This document shows, one piece after another, positions 49,014-61,200 of a stretch of 64,000 bases of DNA. Position numbers and translations under genes: made by a program. Where the stretch lies: positions 2,602,001 through 2,666,000 of the forward strand of contig CP136062.1 of NCBI GenBank assembly GCA_032622095.1, in the 5' to 3' direction. The notes under the pieces are model-generated. The model did not search any database and was not told where the DNA came from. It saw nothing but the letters and a program-made list of their open reading frames with translations. The stretch is from Siphonodentalium dalli (taxonomy: Eukaryota; Mollusca; Scaphopoda; Gadilida; Siphonodentaliidae). Position 1 is the first letter of the stretch; every line of letters starts with the position of its first letter.

Positions 49014-49621
49014 AGTCACACTGGCAAGAGTTTTTTTAAAACTGTTTTAACTGCCATTTTATGAATGTTTAGAACGTTCTCAAATTTGCGTATATATGAT
49101 ATACTTCCCAGTCCTGCAATCTACTTTCTATTCCACCGGTCAATTCAATTTGTTTAATCTTATCGACCAATAATACATAGATATTAAGATAACATATATT
49201 ACATTTATGAACATGCATGACTTACATCATAAATTTTCAAATGATACATTATAATATATGAACAGTATTTACAATATAAATAATATACTTGCCTGTTATA
49301 TGTCATTGCCATTAATCTGATCCGTTTGGTTTAATTCATTAGGGCTTACCATTCAGGTGTAATGCCATACCACGAGAGAGATATTTATTCCTCCAAATAT
49401 GGGGACCATTATTGTACAATACATGTATATACATATAAAAAAGTTAACTTGTGACATATATACACAATATAATTTAATTTGAGAAGGCTCATTTGAAGTC
49501 GATAGTGCGATCTAGTTTCTTATGTGATAATTAAAATATCAGGAGGTCGGATAACTTTCATGAAAGACAGACACAAAACGGAAGCTAATAAAGCCCGGCG
49601 TTCCAATGCAGAAACATCTGC

Positions 49622-49957
49622 TCAACACATTGAGCAACCTTCAAGCATCGGGGCGTTCGTATTACGTAATGTATCATCTGGTGGGAATTTCTGGCCTATA
49701 CAGACAGCACGGAATTCCATGCTTCTTTGATGATGAATAATGACTGGCAGAAATCCACTGCATTTGACCACCATGTGTGTTAATATCAGTGTCAAGTCGA
49801 ATAGATCAGCATATCCACCCGGATAGCCGCCTAGTTTTATACTGTTGCTCAATATTTCATGTGTATTATAAGTGTTGGTCGATGTAGCTTGGAATACATT
49901 TAACACTGTAAGCAGACGAGTGGACTTGCTAGTAGGAACACCAGAGGCTAAAGGCAC
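49622..49957 (-). CDS. Unrecognised 111-aa open frame, possible exon or repeat remnant
   Basis: The minus-strand frame is open from a stop just upstream of 49984 to a stop at 49622, with the first Met at 49957. Composition looks protein-like (balanced residues, 'KLGGYPGGYADLFDLTLILT' in the middle, several Cys near the end), and it is among the longest frames outside the arrays. No family or motif is recognised, there is no evident start context, and splice sites cannot be judged. It may equally be a chance frame or part of an old transposon. Confidence 0.2.
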   Translation of the reverse strand: MPLASGVPTSKSTRLLTVLNVFQATSTNTYNTHEILSNSIKLGGYPGGYADLFDLTLILTHMVVKCSGFLPVIIHHQRSMEFRAVCIGQKFPPDDTLRNTNAPMLEGCSMC

Positions 49958-51578
49958 GGGCGGCGTTTGTTGCAGAAATATTTATATTTGTCCAAATCGG
50001 CATTAACAGAAGGAACACAAAAATATATACAGTTACGCTCGATGCCAAACATAATCAGCGCGTAGATAGTATATTGTCGTCAAGACGTACGATGTTGTAC
50101 GTAAACAAGAGACTGCTCGTGTTACAGAAGTTGTGCTTAAGTTTATATAACACAGTGCAATTATATTGGTTAACACACACAAATGATATAAACGCTCTTT
50201 ATTATTTCCATATCAGGAAAACCTTAACAAATAACGCTCTTTGTGTTTACCATATCCGGACATAAAAAAAAAACCAGGAAACGTAACGTTTTTGCTTTCG
50301 TTTACACAACAAAAGGGGAAAATGACAATAACATACTGTTTATGCCATATTTCTGATTGACATAAGAACAAAGGCTCTATATTTTTACTAATCCTTCTGT
50401 TTATGGCGGTTTTTGACGGATGTGATTATTTTAACAGCATACCCACCACCAACGCCGCCCGTATCTTTAACTTATGTTAAGAAATCATACCTATATAGTA
50501 TATCGAAAATTCGTAATTATATGTTGGATTATGACTATATATGGGCATATCTTGCCTGAAATAAACACAATACAATAGCAGTAATGTTTTTTTCCCATTT
50601 ACATACACACACAATATACATCTATTCAATTATATATGACCTGTCAAATGAACAGCGATTTCGTTCTATATTGTTAAATGGCTACGATATACGCTTTAAC
50701 CTCTACTTATCCACGCATCTATGTACATGTACATTGATTTGCAATGGTGTCGATATACCAAAACCATTGCTAGACACCAAATAATTCTGATCAAATTGGT
50801 CGACATAAACTCAAATGTTTTGTATCTCGTAATTTGCTGTACATTTCAGTTTGATAAGGTTTCGAAAATTCAACCATTTCGTGCTTTATATGCAAACTAC
50901 TTGGCTTCAAATTGAATAGGTGCGAAAAGTGTTGTTCCACATGTAAGTCATATTGTAGCTTGAAAGAAATCGAAGATGGTGCACCGTATTACCACTTATG
51001 GTTGCACACCAGGTTGCAGTGAATTATCTCCGAACGCGACCAAATTTACATGGCATGGTCACATGTCACCCCGATAACGATGCCATGAAAATTTTGTAAG
51101 CGAATTACTCGCCCCTGAATGTTCAAAAAATATATATTTGCTCTCCATAATGGAGGAAAGTTGCTAATGGAGTAGCCGAAGCGCGCGCGAGGGTGAGATC
51201 AGACCAGAGGAGGCGGTACACGTCATATTTAGCAAAGAGTAATAGGAGTCAAATTGTTGAGCAAACAGTTAAGTCAACAATATTTTCAGTGTATATACTG
51301 TTGCCACGTCCCTGCAACGGTGTAAGGTACACGATGCTGGTTGATCGCATCCATGACAGGGGGCGACGCACTCTATTTGTCATTGGTCATAACCAATGAT
51401 TTCATGCAATGCATACATAAGCAGATGTTGAGTATATCGATGGATTATTTGCGTGATTTATCACCATAATTACGAATTGTATGTTTTCAGTACGCTTTCA
51501 TAGTGTTGAACATGAAATCTTGTTTGTCGGTGCCATGAATGTACATTTATATGTGGTGCGCTAATCATTGTTAATGTT

Positions 51579-51636
51579 AAGTGCTTTTAAAGAAGCATTA
51601 TCCGATTAAGTGCTTTTTAAGATGCATTATCCGATT
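51579..51636 (+). repeat. Two-copy 29-bp tandem repeat
   Basis: Two adjacent 29-bp copies start 'aagtgctttt' and end 'gcattatccgatt' (51579-51607 and 51608-51636), differing at a few bases. This is a simple local duplication. Confidence 0.9.
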
Positions 51637-53015
51637 GAAGAAATATTGTCGTTGTAACTTGGTGATATGGTGACCGTCTGATAAATTAAAATAACTGGGG
51701 TAAATATGTATGTATCACATTGTGTCACGCATACATTTGGCGATTTACTACAAAAGCCAAACAGGAGGGAATATCTATCTTGAGCAGTGAGATCGCCTGC
51801 CGGCGCGTGTTAGCCCATCCATTACTAATATAATCCGATGGCGCGCCTTAGGGGCGGCGGCAGATATCTCAAATTGTCTCAGCCCATAGTGTGCGCTATA
51901 TATCTGCCCTGGCGGTTAATAGGAATTATGATTCCCTTCTATATGGCTGTGTTTGTATACACCGTCGGGTGGTACGCCATGGATGGCGGCAAACACTCTG
52001 GGTTTAAAATTAATAGGTCAGTATATTGCTATGCAATGTTATAGTCCCTATATATAGTTTGCTGATATTAACATCCACATATGTACATGTACGTACACAG
52101 TCACAACTGATCCCGTCTATCTCAAATCGTAAATGTATTATTTTTTAAAATAATTATTGGCATCGCGTATGATCGATACCTGCAGAATATATCCCACTAG
52201 GACATTGGTATCCATATTATTCATGCTGTTGTCGTCATACAAACAAAACAACCACAATCATGCGTGATTAGTTCCACAGATTTGTATTGAAGTGCTCTAA
52301 ATTGATGACAAAGTACGACACATACTCTTCGTTAAAATATGCAGTCGAAAATGGCGAATCAAGAAGGATGATCTTGGATTCATCGATGTGGCTGGAAGAT
52401 ATTTTAATTCGGCCGTTTCCGAAAATAAAAATACTGACAGACATAGGGATTACGACATGGTTCAATGGGTGGAGATGAGGATAATGAGAGTATTCTAAAG
52501 GAACGGCATATAAATAATATAATTGTGAAATTGCCTCGTAATATTGTGGGATAAGTGGAATTAACTTTTATTTTATATATCTAAAGGAACAGTAACTCCT
52601 GCATGCAAACTACGTATGTCCGCGCTGCGTGACATGCCGCCTATATGGAGGAAGCTTTTATTTTATGTAATCTTGTGATATATTTCTATAATACCATATG
52701 GGCGCACAAAACCTAAATTAAACAGTAAAATGTAATATAGACACATAAACAAACTCAAATGTTAATGTCGATGCGTACGTGCACATGTACGTCAGTGAGA
52801 TATCCCGAATTTAAGTAGTCTTGTTGATTTGCTACGATGCTGGTGGGTATACCACGGAGTTGAAATATGCTGATATGGTAAACTGATTCTGTTAAGAAAA
52901 TGTACCGTTATTCTTTCGGAACATACATGTTGCAGTGTCTGGATATATATACAATAACGGAACAATTTCTTAACACCAATATTTGTCACTACCAGCACAA
53001 TGGCAAGTCAGCAGG

Positions 53016-53470
53016 ACCCACCAGCATCAGATCAAATTAGCAGGATAACTTAACCGGGATGGAAAGTGTTTGCCTTGCAATGACTGAACCTTGAAATCAG
53101 CTCTATCTCACCTATGACATACATGCACTGTGTCACACTTATAGTAAGGTGGTCACTTTCACCGCTGTGGCCTGCTCCCACAACTATTGACACACACGGA
53201 GTTACCATAGCTCACATCCCTGTCGACGCGCCCGTGACCTGACGGGTGTCACCTTGTTGTCTCGATGTCCGTTTCGATATAGATTGGTGTGGGTGTGTAT
53301 AGATGATGATCGCCGCTCTTCATTGCTATAAATATTCATTTAACACTGGTTCGCCCTGGTTATTTGGTCATGTGGTCTTAGCAGCATCAGTTCGCCATAT
53401 CAGCAGCATGACAGTTCACCTGATCCCACCAGCATCATAGCAAATTAGCAAGACCATTTAACCAGGGTGT
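53016..53470 (+). repeat. Pair of ~48-bp direct repeats
   Basis: 'ccaccagcatcagatcaaat' onward through 'taaccgggatgg' (53016-53063) recurs with changes at about 53422-53470 ('cccaccagcatcatagcaaa' ... 'taaccagggtgtgg'). Extra 'cagcat' words lie just before the second copy. The origin is unclear; no gene is seen between them. Confidence 0.65.
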
Positions 53471-55219
53471 GGTTATTATATCACACCATCGTTGACTGAC
53501 TGTTAGCATATTTTAATCTGTTGTGTACACTCGGGCGATTTATATTGGTCCACCGAGAGGTGTCAATTACATTGGCTAATGACCATGAAGTGATAATTTC
53601 GTCTGACGCGTGTCTGTTCCCGGGTGTCCCATCGCAGCCGGCATTTCATTAACAAAATTTGTGCATCTATTTACAATGCATAATATATATATTTACATGA
53701 ATTATATTCAACTATGGTCGTATGGTATGTATACATGTACATCAGTATAATAATGTTCATAGTGTTCTCCTGCATTTAACTGTGAAAGACTGAAACCAAA
53801 GTTTCAGACAAACTAGGACAATCCGGTGTGTGTGTAATTTAGAAATCAGTTTCCACTCACGGGAAGTATATTAGTTATAAACGCTCTTTATCGACATACA
53901 ACTTATAATATTTCGATATTTGCCTCCCACAACTCAACAAAATGCAATGTTAAGAAGATAACAGTCCACTGGCATGTATGCTGGAATATGGGAATGAGGA
54001 CAGACTACCATTGTTCATGGGTCATGTGCTTCCTTTGACCACCCAACTCGGCCTACAATAGTACAGCAAAGTGATTTATAATGATGCCCCTTGGGTATAC
54101 AACTATCTGGTTGTACCAGGAGGCATGATTGTGTTATATTGAGTAAACTCATAGGAATTTGTTCGAGAACAGACAAACACCTATCTGGACTAAGAGCCAG
54201 TCAGTTGGTTTTGATGGAAGGTGAATAACTCTATACACTTGTATTTGGTACAATTAACCTCACCACCATAAAGACAGCAATTAGAAACACACAAAACGTC
54301 ATCCCGTATATATGTTATCTTCGTCATCTACGTTGTATTTGTTAAAATGTTAATGGGAGAGGGGTGGGTGTAAGTTGTTAAAATTTGTGCCCCTATCCCT
54401 CTTGTAATATTATATTACAATAAAATATGTTTTAAAAAAAGACACGATATAAGACTTATATATGTATTTGGGGTGGTGAGGTCAATTTTGCGAAATTCCC
54501 CTGACTATATATCTCCTAGTTTTTTTTATTGTTATGCATTTTAGTTAAATAAAGTGGGAGTTTTGGGGTAAATATGAGAATCTCTATCAATTAGTGGAAA
54601 ATCTTCGGCGTGACGTCATCGCATGCGCTAATATTAAACGTGTGTCTTACCAATAATAATGAAGCTGATTTTGTGAGTTAATTATGTGATAAATATAGTT
54701 ACGATGTACATGTAGGTTGTATACAATGCTATGTATTGGCATCAAGCTAATACTATTCCGAAATTTGCCTTGCCAACACAACATCATGCAATGTTAAAAT
54801 AGCACATAACAGTCGGGAACATATGATTCAATATAACCATACTGTATTATATTGATGCCCAAAGTAAGGTAGACATATATTTTGCATTGTGTTGTGTCGG
54901 GGACAGCCCGTCAAAAATTATTTTAAAAAACAGGCGTCCTATTTGAACATATATTTTACCATTAACTTGCGATGAACGCTCTTTATTGGAATAATGCATA
55001 GCCCGTGCATACCATGTCCTCAACAGAACAACCAGATAGGACCGAAATAAGAACAGTCTCACGCATACAGCGATGCGTTCATAAGCACTGCGCTCTCGTC
55101 GCACACCGTTCCGATACGCGCGCCGAATCTGGAGCGTAATTAGCTACAGCGCCAATCTCAGCGCGTTTGCGCGCTCTATCTGGCGGGCCGGGTAAGGTCA
55201 GATCCGTTATATCGTAGCC

Positions 55220-55230
55220 AGGAAGTATAT
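55220..55230 (+). other. Right 11-bp direct repeat at the edge of the 32-kb insert
   Basis: AGGAAGTATAT here repeats 23080-23090. The bases on the insert side (C at 55219, against A at 23079) and on the array side differ, so the match is exactly 11 bp. Confidence 0.7.
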
Positions 55231-58200
55231 TGTTTTTCTACTGAGGTCGTTTTCCGTTTATTTCGAAATACTCAGAAACTGATTGCAGTAGGAACGCGAA
55301 ATCTCTAGCGAATATAGGCATCTGAGGTCTACTAAAGATAATGATATCCGGATTTCGGCCCAATGTTTCAAGACAGAGTTATAGCCCTTATTCGATTATT
55401 TTTCATTATTATTATTATACTACAGTATTTTTCAACGCCCAAATCTCTGAATGTATTAGTACTAGAAAACTCAAGTTTGGTAAGTGTGTTGGGGTAAATG
55501 AGTTCTATGCCTTTGGCTCATAACGGATATTGTCCGCATTTACCCCGTGGAGTTATCTCCCTTTATATGAAAAAATGTCATTTTATTATCTCGGAAATTA
55601 TAAGGAGCAGAGCATCGAAAATTGGACCGTATGTACACCTCGGTATGCCCTTCTGCCCACCGGCATCAAAACTTGTGTCCGCGCTTTCCCTGAAGAGTTA
55701 CCGCCCATAAACAGGGGAACCTCTATTTTATTGTACTCTGTTGTTCTCCCGTATCATTCCAGATAACTGCATTTGGTTTTCACAGCCGTGATGACCGTTC
55801 TCAGTTTAGTCCGAAAAAGAAATTTTAACAGAGTCGGACATATATTTTTACACTGATGTGGGGGCAAAATTTTCTCAAAAATATTTTTTTGATCGATATT
55901 CATCTATTTAAGTATATGCATTCCCTGAACGAAAACAAACCCAAACCAAGAAGGATTTTTGAAATCCGATAAGAATTGCAAGAGTTACAGGCCCTCAAAT
56001 TTTGCAGTTTGGGACATATGTGCTTGTGACCCTATCTCCTCCGAAGATGTCGAAGTTTGGATGTCAACTGATACGCCAACGTGTGCGGATGAAATAGTGC
56101 ACGCGGTGGGCCAAATTTTGCCAGTGTCTATTCATTATTGTGGATATGGGGAGGGGTGGTCCGTGGTACCAATTTTTAATTCTTATCGGAATAAGATGAA
56201 ACTTGGAATTTAACATCTACAACACCACCAGATCTAGAAACTGAAATTTTTTCGAAATTCCATTGAAAACTGACAAAGTTAGGGGCCCTCAAATTTTGCA
56301 ATTTTGGGCCCATGTGCTTGATAACACATCTCCTCCGAAGATGTCGAACATTGAATGTCATCTGATACGCCAAAGTGTGTAGGCCGAAGAGAGCACGCGG
56401 TGTGCCAAATTTTGCCAGTGTCGGTTCAGTGTTGTGGGTCAGGGGAGGGGTGGTCCGAGGTACCAAAATTTATTTCGTCTCCGAATTATATGAAACTTGG
56501 AATATAACATCTACCATACACGCTAATAACAAATCTGAAAACAGATCGTAAATCCGTTAAAAACTGGCGGAGATTTTGGAACTCAAAGTTTGAATATGGG
56601 CCCATATTATTTCCAATAACCAAAATGTTCTTCTTTTCCGAATCAGATGAAATTTATAATATGCAATCTCAGTAAGTAGCATATAACAAAACTGAAAACA
56701 ATTTTTAAATCCATTGGATAATCACGGAGTTATGGTCCTTCAAAAATTGCATTTTGGGCCTGGTGTGACAATTTCCCAATCCCGTCACCCAATTTCGAGG
56801 CAGGAGTGGGGTCAATTATAAACACTTGAGATCAACACACAAATGTTAAGGACAGTACACAATCATCTTACTTCATATTTTCCATCCCTAAACTGCGCAT
56901 TGTTCAGTTCATGATTCGCCCTATTATTATACTTCCATGGTGTAACCAAGGAAGTATATTGTTTTTCTACTGAGGTCGTTTTCCGTTTATTTCGAAATAC
57001 TCAGAAACTGATTGCAGTAGGAACGCGAAATCTCTAGCGAATATAGGCATCTGAGGTCTACTAAAGATAATGATATCCGGATTTCGGCCCAATGTTTCAA
57101 GACAGAGTTATAGCCCTTATTCGATTATTTTTCATTATTATTATTATACTACAGTATTTTTCAACGCCCAAATCTCTGAATGTATTAGTACTAGAAAACT
57201 CAAGTTTGGTAAGTGTGTTGGGGTAAATGAGTTCTATGCCTTTGGCTCATAACGGATATTGTCCGCATTTACCCCGTGGAGTTATCTCCCTTTATATGAA
57301 AAAATGTCATTTTATTATCTCGGAAATTATAAGGAGCAGAGCATCGAAAATTGGACCGTATGTACACCTCGGTATGCCCTTCTGCCCACCGGCATCAAAA
57401 CTTGTGTCCGCGCTTTCCCTGAAGAGTTACCGCCCATAAACAGGGGAACCTCTATTTTATTGTACTCTGTTGTTCTCCCGTATCATTCCAGATAACTGCA
57501 TTTGGTTTTCACAGCCGTGATGACCGTTCTCAGTTTAGTCCGAAAAAGAAATTTTAACAGAGTCGGACATATATTTTTACACTGATGTGGGGGCAAAATT
57601 TTCTCAAAAATATTTTTTTGATCGATATTCATCTATTTAAGTATATGCATTCCCTGAACGAAAACAAACCCAAACCAAGAAGGATTTTTGAAATCCGATA
57701 AGAATTGCAAGAGTTACAGGCCCTCAAATTTTGCAGTTTGGGACATATGTGCTTGTGACCCTATCTCCTCCGAAGATGTCGAAGTTTGGATGTCAACTGA
57801 TACGCCAACGTGTGCGGATGAAATAGTGCACGCGGTGGGCCAAATTTTGCCAGTGTCTATTCATTATTGTGGATATGGGGAGGGGTGGTCCGTGGTACCA
57901 ATTTTTAATTCTTATCGGAATAAGATGAAACTTGGAATTTAACATCTACAACACCACCAGATCTAGAAACTGAAATTTTTTCGAAATTCCATTGAAAACT
58001 GACAAAGTTAGGGGCCCTCAAATTTTGCAATTTTGGGCCCATGTGCTTGATAACACATCTCCTCCGAAGATGTCGAACATTGAATGTCATCTGATACGCC
58101 AAAGTGTGTAGGCCGAAGAGAGCACGCGGTGTGCCAAATTTTGCCAGTGTCGGTTCAGTGTTGTGGGTCAGGGGAGGGGTGGTCCGAGGTACCAAAATTT

Positions 58201-61200
58201 ATTTCGTCTCCGAATTATATGAAACTTGGAATATAACATCTACCATACACGCTAATAACAAATCTGAAAACAGATCGTAAATCCGTTAAAAACTGGCGGA
58301 GATTTTGGAACTCAAAGTTTGAATATGGGCCCATATTATTTCCAATAACCAAAATGTTCTTCTTTTCCGAATCAGATGAAATTTATAATATGCAATCTCA
58401 GTAAGTAGCATATAACAAAACTGAAAACAATTTTTAAATCCATTGGATAATCACGGAGTTATGGTCCTTCAAAAATTGCATTTTGGGCCTGGTGTGACAA
58501 TTTCCCAATCCCGTCACCCAATTTCGAGGCAGGAGTGGGGTCAATTATAAACACTTGAGATCAACACACAAATGTTAAGGACAGTACACAATCATCTTAC
58601 TTCATATTTTCCATCCCTAAACTGCGCATTGTTCAGTTCATGATTCGCCCTATTATTATACTTCCATGGTGTAACCAAGGAAGTATATTGTTTTTCTACT
58701 GAGGTCGTTTTCCGTTTATTTCGAAATACTCAGAAACTGATTGCAGTAGGAACGCGAAATCTCTAGCGAATATAGGCATCTGAGGTCTACTAAAGATAAT
58801 GATATCCGGATTTCGGCCCAATGTTTCAAGACAGAGTTATAGCCCTTATTCGATTATTTTTCATTATTATTATTATACTACAGTATTTTTCAACGCCCAA
58901 ATCTCTGAATGTATTAGTACTAGAAAACTCAAGTTTGGTAAGTGTGTTGGGGTAAATGAGTTCTATGCCTTTGGCTCATAACGGATATTGTCCGCATTTA
59001 CCCCGTGGAGTTATCTCCCTTTATATGAAAAAATGTCATTTTATTATCTCGGAAATTATAAGGAGCAGAGCATCGAAAATTGGACCGTATGTACACCTCG
59101 GTATGCCCTTCTGCCCACCGGCATCAAAACTTGTGTCCGCGCTTTCCCTGAAGAGTTACCGCCCATAAACAGGGGAACCTCTATTTTATTGTACTCTGTT
59201 GTTCTCCCGTATCATTCCAGATAACTGCATTTGGTTTTCACAGCCGTGATGACCGTTCTCAGTTTAGTCCGAAAAAGAAATTTTAACAGAGTCGGACATA
59301 TATTTTTACACTGATGTGGGGGCAAAATTTTCTCAAAAATATTTTTTTGATCGATATTCATCTATTTAAGTATATGCATTCCCTGAACGAAAACAAACCC
59401 AAACCAAGAAGGATTTTTGAAATCCGATAAGAATTGCAAGAGTTACAGGCCCTCAAATTTTGCAGTTTGGGACATATGTGCTTGTGACCCTATCTCCTCC
59501 GAAGATGTCGAAGTTTGGATGTCAACTGATACGCCAACGTGTGCGGATGAAATAGTGCACGCGGTGGGCCAAATTTTGCCAGTGTCTATTCATTATTGTG
59601 GATATGGGGAGGGGTGGTCCGTGGTACCAATTTTTAATTCTTATCGGAATAAGATGAAACTTGGAATTTAACATCTACAACACCACCAGATCTAGAAACT
59701 GAAATTTTTTCGAAATTCCATTGAAAACTGACAAAGTTAGGGGCCCTCAAATTTTGCAATTTTGGGCCCATGTGCTTGATAACACATCTCCTCCGAAGAT
59801 GTCGAACATTGAATGTCATCTGATACGCCAAAGTGTGTAGGCCGAAGAGAGCACGCGGTGTGCCAAATTTTGCCAGTGTCGGTTCAGTGTTGTGGGTCAG
59901 GGGAGGGGTGGTCCGAGGTACCAAAATTTATTTCGTCTCCGAATTATATGAAACTTGGAATATAACATCTACCATACACGCTAATAACAAATCTGAAAAC
60001 AGATCGTAAATCCGTTAAAAACTGGCGGAGATTTTGGAACTCAAAGTTTGAATATGGGCCCATATTATTTCCAATAACCAAAATGTTCTTCTTTTCCGAA
60101 TCAGATGAAATTTATAATATGCAATCTCAGTAAGTAGCATATAACAAAACTGAAAACAATTTTTAAATCCATTGGATAATCACGGAGTTATGGTCCTTCA
60201 AAAATTGCATTTTGGGCCTGGTGTGACAATTTCCCAATCCCGTCACCCAATTTCGAGGCAGGAGTGGGGTCAATTATAAACACTTGAGATCAACACACAA
60301 ATGTTAAGGACAGTACACAATCATCTTACTTCATATTTTCCATCCCTAAACTGCGCATTGTTCAGTTCATGATTCGCCCTATTATTATACTTCCATGGTG
60401 TAACCAAGGAAGTATATTGTTTTTCTACTGAGGTCGTTTTCCGTTTATTTCGAAATACTCAGAAACTGATTGCAGTAGGAACGCGAAATCTCTAGCGAAT
60501 ATAGGCATCTGAGGTCTACTAAAGATAATGATATCCGGATTTCGGCCCAATGTTTCAAGACAGAGTTATAGCCCTTATTCGATTATTTTTCATTATTATT
60601 ATTATACTACAGTATTTTTCAACGCCCAAATCTCTGAATGTATTAGTACTAGAAAACTCAAGTTTGGTAAGTGTGTTGGGGTAAATGAGTTCTATGCCTT
60701 TGGCTCATAACGGATATTGTCCGCATTTACCCCGTGGAGTTATCTCCCTTTATATGAAAAAATGTCATTTTATTATCTCGGAAATTATAAGGAGCAGAGC
60801 ATCGAAAATTGGACCGTATGTACACCTCGGTATGCCCTTCTGCCCACCGGCATCAAAACTTGTGTCCGCGCTTTCCCTGAAGAGTTACCGCCCATAAACA
60901 GGGGAACCTCTATTTTATTGTACTCTGTTGTTCTCCCGTATCATTCCAGATAACTGCATTTGGTTTTCACAGCCGTGATGACCGTTCTCAGTTTAGTCCG
61001 AAAAAGAAATTTTAACAGAGTCGGACATATATTTTTACACTGATGTGGGGGCAAAATTTTCTCAAAAATATTTTTTTGATCGATATTCATCTATTTAAGT
61101 ATATGCATTCCCTGAACGAAAACAAACCCAAACCAAGAAGGATTTTTGAAATCCGATAAGAATTGCAAGAGTTACAGGCCCTCAAATTTTGCAGTTTGGG

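Larger units (their letters stand above)
49014..55219. other. AT-rich low-copy sequence without recognised genes
   Basis: About 6.2 kb with no tandem array and no repeat family shared with the rest of the window, apart from scattered ACGCTCTTTAT words at about 50192, 50233, 53880 and 54976. Open frames here are all shorter than about 110 aa (for example 68 aa at 51838-52044 with a hydrophobic middle, and 85 aa on the minus strand at 54847-55104), and I recognise none. Introns or intergenic DNA of a eukaryotic locus would look like this. The last ~140 bp (55080-55219) turn markedly CpG-rich. Confidence 0.6.

Noticed and set aside
23059-55230. Whole 32-kb block as a single mobile element with 11-bp target duplication
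   Set aside because: The edges carry no terminal inverted or direct repeats of their own, and the interior is a patchwork of satellites and fragments with no enzymes. I report the 11-bp repeat but not a transposon call.
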